This document shows, one piece after another, positions 43,874-52,076 of a stretch of 64,000 nt of DNA; the first letter of the stretch is position 1, and each line of letters begins with the position of its first letter. The notes under the pieces are model-generated. The model had not been told where the DNA came from, ran no database searches, and was given only the letters and a program-made list of their open reading frames with translations. The position numbers and the translations under genes are program-made. The DNA is from Lacibacter sp. H375 (lineage in GTDB: Bacteria; Bacteroidota; Bacteroidia; Chitinophagales; Chitinophagaceae): the NCBI RefSeq assembly GCF_037892425.1, contig NZ_JBBKTT010000001.1, forward strand, positions 1,178,001 through 1,242,000. Reading direction: 5' to 3'.

Positions 43874-45889
43874 TTACAATGATTTATCTATTTTCACCAC
43901 ATCAGCCAATGCACCTGTTCCTTTTACGCCTGATGTAAAACCTGAATTCAAGCCATACTTCACCACACCTTCAGTTCCCCCAAGCGTTCCGCCTGCACTT
44001 CCGTTTCCTCCTGCTAATACAAAAGGTGTATCACCAATTTTAACGGAGGCCTTACCCATAATGCCTACATCACTAAACTCATTGTTGTTATCAAACGAAA
44101 CGTATACCATCGCTTTAATATCAGCACCGCCTGTGTTGGCAAAAAACTTTGCCTTGGCACCAACGCCTGCAGCAAGCGTGGTAGTTCCTGTTCTGAAATT
44201 GTGTTCGTAACTCGTCTGCCAAAGCTTTCCTACTTCAAGTGCATACTTACTGCAATCGGCTTTTATCTTAGCCACTTTTACATCTACTTCAATATTCAAC
44301 CACGACGGACAACTGAGATCAAGATTTCTTGAAGAAGCAATTAAACTATCGGCTTCGGCAGTACTAAGACTTACACTACATTCCATTGGTGGATCTAAAA
44401 ACTGTCCGCTTCCCCAGCACTGGCCTAACACAACGAAATACTGTTGCAGGTTACGGTACACCATAATCCTGTTTCCTGCACTTGGGTCGAGTGAAACAAT
44501 ATTGATGAGATCGTTGAGGTATTCTCTCCAGATGCCCAATGCACGGTTACCTCTTTTTGTAACAAAGGCATTATATTCCGCCACAAACCCATCCATGATC
44601 GGTTTCTTAATGTCGCAGCATTTTTTTATGTAGGCCTCATATTCACCATGCGTAGCGCCCGCAGGTGCTTGCGGACATTCCACCGCCATCATTTTTGTAT
44701 TGTAACTATTCAATATTTGCTCAATGTGATTAATATCAAGTTCATTTAGCACCAGCAGCTCTTCCGATGTGTACACTTCATGTAAGTCTTTCAGCAATGC
44801 TTCCACATAGTCGGCATAAATGCTGGGCATCGCTTCACCGTCTCGTTTTATTTCTTCGGGAGAAAGCTGTGCCTTGCTGTTCCAGTAAAGCATTTCTTCC
44901 ATTACTGATTTGCCGAATGATTCACCTTTTATTTTAGCTTCCGCAGTTTGATCAGTTGTTTCAGGTAACGATGGCACTTTAAAATTCTGGAAGGAGAGTT
45001 CTCCAAAATAATTACGACTGGGAATGTTACGTTTCTTGCGAAGTTGATAAATATTAAATGCTTTGTCTTTGCCCCGCATCAACGCCATTGTGCTTCTGCG
45101 GTAAGCAACTTCTAATTCCTTTTCAAAATACTTCATCCCTTCTTCGTATTGATCATAGAAGTATTTGATCATGCCCATGCTGCGGTTTGCTTCAGGGTTT
45201 AACGGATCGTGTTGCAAACATTGTTTTAAAAACATTTCCGCCAAACCAATATCGCCCAGACCGAGATAAGCCTGCCCCATATTATTCAACATCATGCTGT
45301 TGTTGGGATCGTTTTGCAATTGATTCATTAAAATTGGGATGGCCTTATGCTGAAAACCCGTCATGTTCATAATGGCCGCAACATTGTTCCATCCTGTTTG
45401 ATCGTTCACATCTTTTAATGCAGCTTCTATAGCAATAAGAAGTGATTGCTCCGGTTTATCTGCATAAAAGGTTCCGATAGCCGATTGTTGAAGTGCTTCT
45501 GCATTTTGACCTTCAGTAATTTTCTTTACTTCCTGTATCACTGTTGGCTTTACTGCTGCCTGTATCTGCTGCTTTGTTGTACGCAACATATCACTCAGCT
45601 GAATTAACGTTGGAGGTTGTGTTGGTATGAGTGAAAGGCGTTTCACATCTTTGGTGGGAAGTTGTACTTTAAAATCGGGAAGCGTCATTTCATCTATCTT
45701 AAAATTCGCTTCCTGTGCAATATGTTTTGCCTGCGCACTGTATTGCTTCTGCATTTGTTTTTTGTAGGCTTCCAATTCTGCAGGGCTCATCTTCATCATC
45801 TTGTTTACATCAGGCATTGTGGGTTTTGTTTGCGCAAATGCTGGTGAAATAGTGAGCAACAATAAGACGATCATTAAGGCTGTTTTCAT
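43874..45889 (-). CDS. Secreted TPR protein of unknown function
   Basis: About 671 residues from ATG 45889, chosen because MKTALMIVLLLLTISPAFAQ is a clean signal peptide; the frame itself runs 16 codons further up. A charged stretch with KMSPAELEAYKKQMQKQY follows. TPR-like helices are seen around 160-260 (NDPNNSMMLNNMGQAYLGLGDIGLAEMFLKQ and DPLNPEANRSMGMIKYFYDQYEEGMKYFEKEL in part). The second half has paired cysteines (CPQAP, KKCCDIK, CWGSG, CSVS) and ends in a glycine-rich beta region. I do not recognise the C-terminal family. Confidence 0.8.
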   Translation of the reverse strand: MKTALMIVLLLLTISPAFAQTKPTMPDVNKMMKMSPAELEAYKKQMQKQYSAQAKHIAQEANFKIDEMTLPDFKVQLPTKDVKRLSLIPTQPPTLIQLSDMLRTTKQQIQAAVKPTVIQEVKKITEGQNAEALQQSAIGTFYADKPEQSLLIAIEAALKDVNDQTGWNNVAAIMNMTGFQHKAIPILMNQLQNDPNNSMMLNNMGQAYLGLGDIGLAEMFLKQCLQHDPLNPEANRSMGMIKYFYDQYEEGMKYFEKELEVAYRRSTMALMRGKDKAFNIYQLRKKRNIPSRNYFGELSFQNFKVPSLPETTDQTAEAKIKGESFGKSVMEEMLYWNSKAQLSPEEIKRDGEAMPSIYADYVEALLKDLHEVYTSEELLVLNELDINHIEQILNSYNTKMMAVECPQAPAGATHGEYEAYIKKCCDIKKPIMDGFVAEYNAFVTKRGNRALGIWREYLNDLINIVSLDPSAGNRIMVYRNLQQYFVVLGQCWGSGQFLDPPMECSVSLSTAEADSLIASSRNLDLSCPSWLNIEVDVKVAKIKADCSKYALEVGKLWQTSYEHNFRTGTTTLAAGVGAKAKFFANTGGADIKAMVYVSFDNNNEFSDVGIMGKASVKIGDTPFVLAGGNGSAGGTLGGTEGVVKYGLNSGFTSGVKGTGALADVVKIDKSL

Positions 45890-46047
45890 CCGATTAGTTT
45901 TTGAGAACATAAAAATAGAATAGGTGCATACAGCCATTAGATGTTTACTGCATCAATTGAATTTTCAGGCGTATGAATTGTAACCAGGCTATCGCAAAAA
46001 ATTTTAATGCGGGCATTTTTTCATTTGGTACTTCTTAATTTCGTTCT

Positions 46048-46500
46048 ATGCTTACAGACACACTGGCAACTATTTTTCAACGGGATATAGCAAAACTTTA
46101 CTCAGAAATTGAACAATACAAAAGCGAAGAGAAGCTTTGGGTAACAGAACAATCAATTGCTAATTCAGCCGGTAATCTTTGTCTGCATTTAGTTGGTAAT
46201 CTCAAAACTTATATTGGTTCGGAGCTTGGTGGCTTTACTTACACAAGAAACCGTGATCTTGAATTTTCTTTGAAGGGTGTTCCAAAAAAAGAATTGCTTG
46301 CAATGGTTGCTGAAACAAGAACCATCGTTGCTGAAACATTACGCAAGCTTCCGGCAACTACTTTGCAAGATGAATATTCCATGTTGGTATTTGCAGAAAA
46401 AACGTCAACCGAATTTTTTCTCATTCATCTCGCCGCACACTTGAGTTATCATCTCGGACAAATTAATTATCACCGTCGTTTGCTTGATGTACAGGAATGA
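46048..46500 (+). CDS. DinB-like four-helix protein (DUF1572 type)
   Basis: 150 residues, all helical. Conserved places are SAGNLCLHLVGNLKTYIGSELGG near 40-65 and FFLIHLAAHLSYHLGQINYHRR at the C-terminus, whose spaced histidines are the metal-binding triad of DinB-superfamily proteins. The DUF1572 branch is uncharacterised; relatives are thiol-dependent S-transferases. A GNAT gene follows 39 bases on. Confidence 0.8.
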   Translation: MLTDTLATIFQRDIAKLYSEIEQYKSEEKLWVTEQSIANSAGNLCLHLVGNLKTYIGSELGGFTYTRNRDLEFSLKGVPKKELLAMVAETRTIVAETLRKLPATTLQDEYSMLVFAEKTSTEFFLIHLAAHLSYHLGQINYHRRLLDVQE

Positions 46501-46539
46501 TGCATAAAGATTTTTATCTTGTAGTAATAAATTATTAGC

Positions 46540-46992
46540 ATGTTAAGTCTCATCAAAACAAATTCCGACAGCAGCGATTTCCGTTCGCTGGTTGTATTGC
46601 TTGATGCCGATCTGCAGGATCGCTACGGCGACCAGCAATCGTTCTTTTCGCAATTCAATAAGCTCGATCATATCCATCATGTAATTGTTGCTTATGAAAA
46701 CAATCAGCCCATTGGTTGTGGAGCATTTAAAGAATATGAGCTGGGAGTGGCCGAGATCAAGCGAATGTTTGTAAAACAGCAACATCGGGGAAAAGGAATT
46801 GCAGGTCAAATCTTGGCTGCATTGGAACAATGGGCAAAAGAAGAAGGTTTTAAAAGCTGTATTCTTGAAACAGCCATAAAACAACCTGAAGCCATTAGGG
46901 TCTATGAACGTGAAGGATATAAACTCATTCCCAATTATGGACAATACGTCGGAGTGGAGATTAGTTTATGTATGCAAAAAGATATCAGTTGA
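46540..46992 (+). CDS. GNAT-family N-acetyltransferase
   Basis: 150 residues. The GNAT core is complete: the IKRMFVKQQHRGKGIAGQIL acetyl-CoA pyrophosphate loop (R/QxxGxG/A form) and the C-terminal ETAIKQPEAIRVYEREGYKLIPNYGQY. GCGAFKEYELGVAEI gives the central strands. The acceptor is not predictable. It ends 5 bases from the stop of a convergent oxidoreductase gene. Confidence 0.85.
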   Translation: MLSLIKTNSDSSDFRSLVVLLDADLQDRYGDQQSFFSQFNKLDHIHHVIVAYENNQPIGCGAFKEYELGVAEIKRMFVKQQHRGKGIAGQILAALEQWAKEEGFKSCILETAIKQPEAIRVYEREGYKLIPNYGQYVGVEISLCMQKDIS

Positions 46993-46997
46993 ATTTT

Positions 46998-48200
46998 TTA
47001 CCGATTGAATGCATACAACGCAGCATCTTTATTTTTTCTTCCTTTGATCATATCCGTAATTATTTGCGCTGCTATTAAACTAAACGTAATACCGTTACCT
47101 CCAAACCCTAAAGCATAATAAGTGTGGGGTGTTTTACTGTAAGTGCCAATATACGGCAATGCATCCCATGTTGAACCAAATGTACCTGTCCAGCTAAACT
47201 CAGGAACAAAGTCTATTGCGGGAAACAGTTTCAGAAAATCCTTTTTTAAAAGTGCCGACTTCTTTTTAATAAGCCGGTCACGCTTAGCCGGGCTGTAAAA
47301 ATCCTCGTCTCTTCCCCCAACTATGATTCGGTTATCTTTCGTTAAACGCATATACAGGTAAGGATCTGCAGTATTCCAAAGCATGGTCTTACCCTTCCAA
47401 ACGGGGATTGTTGATTGAATATGTTCTGAGGCAATTGCATAGGTCGAGTGAAGTGTTACAATTTTTTTGTCAATGAATTCGGTTATCTCATAACCTGCTG
47501 CATTCACAATTCTCTTTGCATTGATCAAGTGTCCTCTCTCAGTCGTTAAGACGGCCCCTGATTTTTTGTATTCAATTTTTGAAATGCTTGTTCGGTCGAA
47601 TACGGTAAGTCCTTTTTTTATTGCGGCAGCAAGTAATGCATGTGTAAACAAATAAGCGTCGGTGGCGGCGGCCTGTGAAGAAAGAATAGCTGCCGCAGAG
47701 TTGAATCCGAATTGTTTCTGTATGTGCGCTTCGTTTAACAGCTGTACACGAAATCCTGCTTTTTTACGAATTGAAAACTCCTCTTCAATCAGACTTTTAT
47801 CTTTCTTGTATGCTGCAAAAAATAAGCTTTGTTGTTTTTGAAATAATTTGAAGTCGAGTTTTTCAGAGATTGCTTCTAAACCATCGATTGCCTCAGCACA
47901 CATCATGTAGGCACGAGCTGCTTTTGCATAGCCGATTTGTTTTGCAAGTTCACACAACGGTTTATCTAATTCGTATTGAAGAAGTGAAGTGCTTGCACAA
48001 GTGCTGCCTAAGCCAACCGTTCTGGCATCTACCAGCACACATTGTATTCCCGCATTTATTAAATGATAGGCGCTTAATGCGCCGGAAATTCCGCCACCAA
48101 TTATCACTACATCTGTTTTAATTGATCGTTCAAGTTTTGGATAGTGTGCCGGCAATCCGCTATTGATAAGACTGTATGGATAGCCAGTTGTAAGATTCAT
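46998..48200 (-). CDS. FAD-dependent amino-acid-oxidase-like oxidoreductase
   Basis: 400 residues of the DAO (glycine/D-amino-acid oxidase) superfamily. The dinucleotide-binding motif is VVIIGGGISGALSAYHLINAG with the acidic end at VLVDAR. SLLQYELD, RIVNAAGYEI and YALGFGGNGITFSLIAAQII complete the fold near the C-terminus. There is no Rieske domain, which some relatives carry. The substrate is unknown. Confidence 0.85.
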   Translation of the reverse strand: MNLTTGYPYSLINSGLPAHYPKLERSIKTDVVIIGGGISGALSAYHLINAGIQCVLVDARTVGLGSTCASTSLLQYELDKPLCELAKQIGYAKAARAYMMCAEAIDGLEAISEKLDFKLFQKQQSLFFAAYKKDKSLIEEEFSIRKKAGFRVQLLNEAHIQKQFGFNSAAAILSSQAAATDAYLFTHALLAAAIKKGLTVFDRTSISKIEYKKSGAVLTTERGHLINAKRIVNAAGYEITEFIDKKIVTLHSTYAIASEHIQSTIPVWKGKTMLWNTADPYLYMRLTKDNRIIVGGRDEDFYSPAKRDRLIKKKSALLKKDFLKLFPAIDFVPEFSWTGTFGSTWDALPYIGTYSKTPHTYYALGFGGNGITFSLIAAQIITDMIKGRKNKDAALYAFNR

Positions 48201-48251
48201 GATTTATTACGCAGTTCTTTTTACTTGTCTGTAGAATTCTCGCCCCATTTC

Positions 48252-48725
48252 CTACTTCTGTATAATTCCCTTTTGTGCTGTAGACTTTCTTTCGTGATGG
48301 GCATTTGCTTCGTTGATTGAATGTGACTCCTGTACAGATAGTTCACTCTTTGCTTTCTCTGCTAAATGTTTGTAAAACGCCTGGAGCACTTTCAGATCGT
48401 CTTCGCTGATTTCTTCTACCGCTATCAGGCGGTTACTGGCAAATTCCTGCGAAACAATCAATTCATTCAGCTTTAAATGCAAGGCAATAGAATCTTTGTT
48501 TTGACTACGTTGAATAAGAAACACCATCAAAAATGTAACAATGGTTGTTCCTGTATTAATAACCAGTTGCCAGGTATCAGAAAACTTAAAAATCGGTCCA
48601 CTTATCAACCAGGCAATAATCACAAAGAAAGCAATGATAAAAGCGGCAGTGCTGCCGGAGGCCTTTGTTACGGCAATCGACATTTTTTCAAATCCGGTCG
48701 GTTTTTGGGACGTTGTCTTTTTCAT
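48252..48725 (-). CDS. Low-affinity iron permease family protein
   Basis: 157 residues. Two TM helices (AAFIIAFFVIIAWLISGPIFKF and LVINTGTTIVTFLMVFLIQ in part) are followed by RSQNKDSIALHLKLNELI, the hallmark of the family named after yeast Fet4-like low-affinity iron permeases. In bacteria no transport role has been shown to my knowledge. The C-terminal 50 residues are charged and probably soluble. Confidence 0.82.
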   Translation of the reverse strand: MKKTTSQKPTGFEKMSIAVTKASGSTAAFIIAFFVIIAWLISGPIFKFSDTWQLVINTGTTIVTFLMVFLIQRSQNKDSIALHLKLNELIVSQEFASNRLIAVEEISEDDLKVLQAFYKHLAEKAKSELSVQESHSINEANAHHERKSTAQKGIIQK

Positions 48726-48978
48726 ATAAGAGAGTTTGTTGGGGAATTCTGCCCGCTGATTTTGATCTAATTAATTAAAAAGGCCTCCGTTAAGTTATTT
48801 ATTGCTGTGATTGAATGATTTATTCAAATGTTGTACCAATCATTCCCATGATTTAGTTTTATGGTTGAGGAAACGACAAGTATAAGAGTTGAAAAATTAA
48901 CAAGCGTCATTCTGTCCAAAATGCAACGTTGGTATCTCATTTGCACTCTGATTGAGTGTTTTAAACAACAACTCAAAC

Positions 48979-49269
48979 ATGAACAAACAACAAACCTCTC
49001 TCTTCTTCTGCCTGGTAATGGATGCAGTGGGTTATGCTACCTATGCATTTCCTTTTCTTGGTGAGTTTGGTGATTTGATCTGGGCGCCAATCTCTGCTCT
49101 TATTTTCTTCCGCACATTTGGTGGCTGGAAAGGTGCTTTTGGTTCGGCCTTTAATTTTGTGGAAGAGCTTTTACCATGGACCGATTTTGTACCCAGCTTT
49201 ACGCTTATGTGGGCATGGAATTATTTCGGACGAAAGAAAACCAGCGTTGCAATTCAACCTGCCAGATAA
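48979..49269 (+). CDS. Small conserved membrane protein
   Basis: About 96 residues from ATG 48979; the nine extra codons upstream would need a TTG start. Two or three hydrophobic segments are seen (FFCLVMDAVGYATYAFPFLGEFGDLIWAPISALIFF in part) with a GWKGAFGSAFNFVEELLPWTDFVPS turn. I know similar small proteins from Bacteroidota without an assigned function. A hairpin terminator overlaps its stop. Confidence 0.7.
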   Translation: MNKQQTSLFFCLVMDAVGYATYAFPFLGEFGDLIWAPISALIFFRTFGGWKGAFGSAFNFVEELLPWTDFVPSFTLMWAWNYFGRKKTSVAIQPAR

Positions 49270-49300
49270 AAAAACGTCGCACATTGAGTGCGACGTTTTT
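49270..49300. terminator. Bidirectional intrinsic terminator
   Basis: 13-bp stem AAAAACGTCGCAC (49270-49282) paired with 49288-49300, loop ATTGA. The arms end in A/T tracts, so it can serve both the plus-strand membrane gene and the convergent gene that ends at 49304. Confidence 0.88.
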
Positions 49301-49303
49301 ATT

Positions 49304-49915
49304 TTAGTTTTTATTCGTTCCATACCGCCATGGGTCGTTTGTATCTTTTGTAGGACGCATATCTTCATCTTTCTCTTTATCATATACACGCAAGTAAATG
49401 GTCCATTCAAAATTCTGGTACTCTGCTACAAGGTCGATCACCAGTTTGCTGAATTCACCTGTTACATCATTTATATGAAACTGATTACTCCACAAACGCA
49501 ATTCTTCTGTTGGCGTACTGTAAGTGCCGCTTGGCGTGATACTGTTGTTTGCTCCTTTACTGAAAAGCGATTTACCTAAGATATCATTGTAATAAGCTTT
49601 GTATTGTTTTTGCATTTCTTTTGTTTCTTCAGTTACCAGAAGTTTTGCTTCCCAAAGCCAATTGATCTTTTTATTGGCAGGGTAACCAAGAATTTTTGTT
49701 TCAACAGCGCCTTTCATTTCCACTTTCGAACTATACTCAATAACGCTCGGGTCACCCTGGTTCTGTGTGCCTTTGATCAATGCAAATTGATTGGGATAAT
49801 CGTTAATTACTTTTTCTAACTGGGGCCGGATGGTGGTGAGTGTGTTCTTCGTTTGTGCAGATGAAAAGAATGCAATCAGAATAATTGCTGATGATAGCAG
49901 TAGTTTTTTGGTCAT
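49304..49915 (-). CDS. Secreted protein of unknown function
   Basis: About 203 residues from ATG 49915, which opens directly into a signal peptide (KKLLLSSAIILIAFFSSAQ). The mature part has a helix IRPQLEKVINDYPNQF, strands (VIEYSSKVEMKGAVETKILG), a helical centre KEMQKQYKAYYNDILGKSLF and EWTIYLRVYDKEKDEDMRP. No family recognised. Confidence 0.7.
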   Translation of the reverse strand: MTKKLLLSSAIILIAFFSSAQTKNTLTTIRPQLEKVINDYPNQFALIKGTQNQGDPSVIEYSSKVEMKGAVETKILGYPANKKINWLWEAKLLVTEETKEMQKQYKAYYNDILGKSLFSKGANNSITPSGTYSTPTEELRLWSNQFHINDVTGEFSKLVIDLVAEYQNFEWTIYLRVYDKEKDEDMRPTKDTNDPWRYGTNKN

Positions 49916-49957
49916 GGATAGAGATTTGATTGCAATATAGTAAAACAAATCTTTCTA

Positions 49958-50524
49958 TCATACTATACCGGGTATCAGTCTTTTTACTCTTTTCATGTAG
50001 TCTTTGTATTGATCACCAAAAACAGCAATCAATTTTCTTTCTTCAAGCCACATACCAATAAAAAGATAAACGATCATCAACAATAACAAATACCAGTTTT
50101 TATAAAAAGGAAAAGCAATACAAATACCTGTAAAGAACAATAGTGTGCCGCTATACAATGGATGACGCATGTATTTATGCAGCCCTTTTATCTGTAAAGG
50201 CATGTGTGTCTCTTTGCTTAATCCAAGAAAAGATGAAAGCTCGTATTCTCTTGCTGATTGAATCATAATTGTAAGACCCGTGAGCGACAAAACCGCTCCC
50301 GCAACAATAAGAACTGTTGTGCTTTCATAAAACGGCGGACATATAAATCGAATATGAACCCATAACAAGCCCAGCAAACCGAAGAGATTAAAGAGGTTAT
50401 AAGCAATTCTATAGCCCTGTCTTGAAATGCCGGAAACTCTTTGAAACCAATGCTTTACAGGCTCTGCGGCCAATGCGCTATGCAGAATGAAATACAACGT
50501 CCATAATGAAAGCAATAAGATCAT
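49958..50524 (-). CDS. Isoprenylcysteine methyltransferase-like membrane protein
   Basis: 188 residues, about five TM helices. The C-terminal signature is GLHKYMRHPLYSGTLLFF...MWLEERKLIAVFGDQYKDYMKRVKRLIPG in outline: an RHPxY motif, then E, GxxYxxYxxxVxRxxP. This is the S-adenosylmethionine site of the ICMT/PEMT-like membrane methyltransferase superfamily, also shared by NnrU-like proteins. The acceptor is unknown. Confidence 0.8.
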   Translation of the reverse strand: MILLLSLWTLYFILHSALAAEPVKHWFQRVSGISRQGYRIAYNLFNLFGLLGLLWVHIRFICPPFYESTTVLIVAGAVLSLTGLTIMIQSAREYELSSFLGLSKETHMPLQIKGLHKYMRHPLYSGTLLFFTGICIAFPFYKNWYLLLLMIVYLFIGMWLEERKLIAVFGDQYKDYMKRVKRLIPGIV

Positions 50525-50595
50525 ATTACGAATGTAGTAGGATTATTACACAGAAACCCGTAAAAATAACAAGTGAAAAAACATTGTTTCTACTC

Positions 50596-50626
50596 TTGCA
50601 AACCAAAGAAAGCGTTTATACTTTTA
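50596..50626 (+). promoter_or_regulatory. Candidate promoter of the 45-residue ORF
   Basis: TTG at 50596-50598 and TACTTTTA at 50619-50626, spaced by 20 bases, fit the Bacteroidota -33/-7 pattern with one mismatch in TAnnTTTG. The start would fall near 50633, 14 bases ahead of the ATG. Confidence 0.5.
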
Positions 50627-50646
50627 TAGCCTTAAATCCAATCGTT

Positions 50647-50784
50647 ATGAAAAAGAACCCTACCGTACGTAAAAGCTCTTCTGTTCTTCAGTCAATCAAA
50701 CAGATTGTTCATTTGCTGGTTGAATCTTTTGAATCACCACAGACAAAGCAATTTAAACGTTGGAAAAGTTATGTAGCTGAATAA
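50647..50784 (+). CDS. Small basic protein of 45 residues
   Basis: ATG 50647 opens a 45-codon frame (MKKNPTVRKSSSV... ending WKSYVAE), basic at the N-terminus with a central amphipathic helix IKQIVHLLVESF. A good promoter lies directly ahead and an intrinsic terminator 20 bases behind, which supports a real short gene. The frame is open further upstream to 50506, but that would include the promoter and overlap the methyltransferase gene. No function can be named. Confidence 0.55.
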   Translation: MKKNPTVRKSSSVLQSIKQIVHLLVESFESPQTKQFKRWKSYVAE

Positions 50785-50805
50785 TATGAATGAACTTTAC
50801 CCATG

Positions 50806-50840
50806 AAAGCCAATACAGCTGCGAGTGTATGGCTTTTTTT
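50806..50840 (+). terminator. Intrinsic terminator of the 45-residue ORF
   Basis: Arms AAAGCCAATAC (50806-50816) and GTATGGCTTT (50827-50836), one base bulged, followed by TTTTTTT. It fits termination on the plus strand just behind the small gene. Confidence 0.75.
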
Positions 50841-50863
50841 ATGCACCTGTTTCAATCAATATT

Positions 50864-52021
50864 TTATTTCGCTGAAAACAGAATGTATTCTGAAGGAGTA
50901 TAACCTTTAACAGAAAAGATATAGTTGTTTTGAAAAGAACCCTGTCTTACAAAATCGCCTTTTCTCGTATATACTACAACCGCCCCTCCGTTTCCGGGAT
51001 TCATTGTACCAACTAATACCGATGGCAATAATTTCATGTAAGCAATAGTTGATACATCCAGCATCAACATCTGGTCAATATCAACTTCCATTTCATCAAT
51101 AAAGTAGGCTTTGATCTTTTCTTTACGCCAATACAATGCCTGCTGACCAGTTGATGGGTCCAAACTCATTGTAAGCCCCGGAGATCTTGTTTGTAAAAAC
51201 ATGAGACAATTGGTGTAGGTAAGAATATCATCATTATCAAGGAAATCATATTCCCTTTCCATGATATTATCGAACAGACCCGACGTGTATTGTTCCTTAT
51301 ACTTCTCCAGCTTGGTCTTACGTGTACCAGTAACAACAATTTGCTGCAATTCTTTTCCTTTCCCTTCAACTCTTACTGCATTGGGTGGAAGTTTATTGAT
51401 CAACTTCAGCGAATCATATTCGGCAGATGTAAACAGGTTTGCAGAAAAATCGAAAGTGTTGGTTGTAACTGAATCGTAGTCTTTTGCTTTCGGAAATACT
51501 TCAATAACAATGTCGGGTTTTTGTTTTCGCTTTGTGCCGAGGAAATTAAAAAACACAGTGGCTTTATTTTCAAAGACCAATTTCGGCAAAACGAACCGTT
51601 TATCTTCATTTACTTCTATTACTTTATTGTAGTTCGATATATCTTTTCCAAATACAAACATTAAAAGTGATGAAGAGATTTTACTATTGTTGAGTGTACC
51701 CGTAACCTGCCTTAGTCCTGGGTAATAAAAAGTGGAGATTGATACTTTATTGTTCTGAAAATTTTCTGGTACGGTTAAAAGAAAACTATTGAGCGTGTCA
51801 ATTACAGGATAATACAAAGTATCAACTACTCCTGCGTTCATGGCTTTTGCCACCACCATCAGTGTTCCTGCTTTTACAAATGCGGTTTGTTGAAGCGTAA
51901 TCCAGATACTGTCTGTATCAGGTATCCGTTCAACGCTTACCGTGGCAGCTCCTTTATCCTGGGAATAAGTGCAAAAGCATACAGAAGTAAAAAGAATAAT
52001 GGATAAGATGAGTTTTTTCAT
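50864..52021 (-). CDS. Plug-only TonB-receptor-like secreted protein
   Basis: 385 residues with a signal peptide (LILSIILFTSVCFCTYSQ). Residues 20-220 look like two or three beta-sandwich domains. From about 240 the sequence ELQQIVVTGTRKTKLEKYKEQYTSG, NCLMFLQTRSPGL, AYFIDEMEVD and MNPGNGGAVVVYTRKG follows a TonB receptor plug, but no barrel comes after: the protein ends GYTPSEYILFSAK. I know the same plan from Bacteroidota proteins that end in a plug. It may sense or bind a ligand rather than transport. Confidence 0.7.
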   Translation of the reverse strand: MKKLILSIILFTSVCFCTYSQDKGAATVSVERIPDTDSIWITLQQTAFVKAGTLMVVAKAMNAGVVDTLYYPVIDTLNSFLLTVPENFQNNKVSISTFYYPGLRQVTGTLNNSKISSSLLMFVFGKDISNYNKVIEVNEDKRFVLPKLVFENKATVFFNFLGTKRKQKPDIVIEVFPKAKDYDSVTTNTFDFSANLFTSAEYDSLKLINKLPPNAVRVEGKGKELQQIVVTGTRKTKLEKYKEQYTSGLFDNIMEREYDFLDNDDILTYTNCLMFLQTRSPGLTMSLDPSTGQQALYWRKEKIKAYFIDEMEVDIDQMLMLDVSTIAYMKLLPSVLVGTMNPGNGGAVVVYTRKGDFVRQGSFQNNYIFSVKGYTPSEYILFSAK

Positions 52022-52032
52022 AACAGGTTTTA

Positions 52033-52064
52033 ATAAAAAACCGCAACACTCATATGTTGCGGTT
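52033..52064 (-). terminator. Intrinsic terminator of the arginine operon
   Basis: 10-bp stem AACCGCAACA (52039-52048) with its complement at 52055-52064, loop of 6; on the minus strand it runs into TTTTTTATT. It lies 12 bases behind the argH stop. Confidence 0.88.
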
Positions 52065-52076
52065 CAGTATAATCAT

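Noticed and set aside
50506-50646. Long version of the small ORF starting at 50506
   Set aside because: It would overlap the divergent methyltransferase gene and include the likely promoter; the inner ATG at 50647 fits promoter and terminator better.
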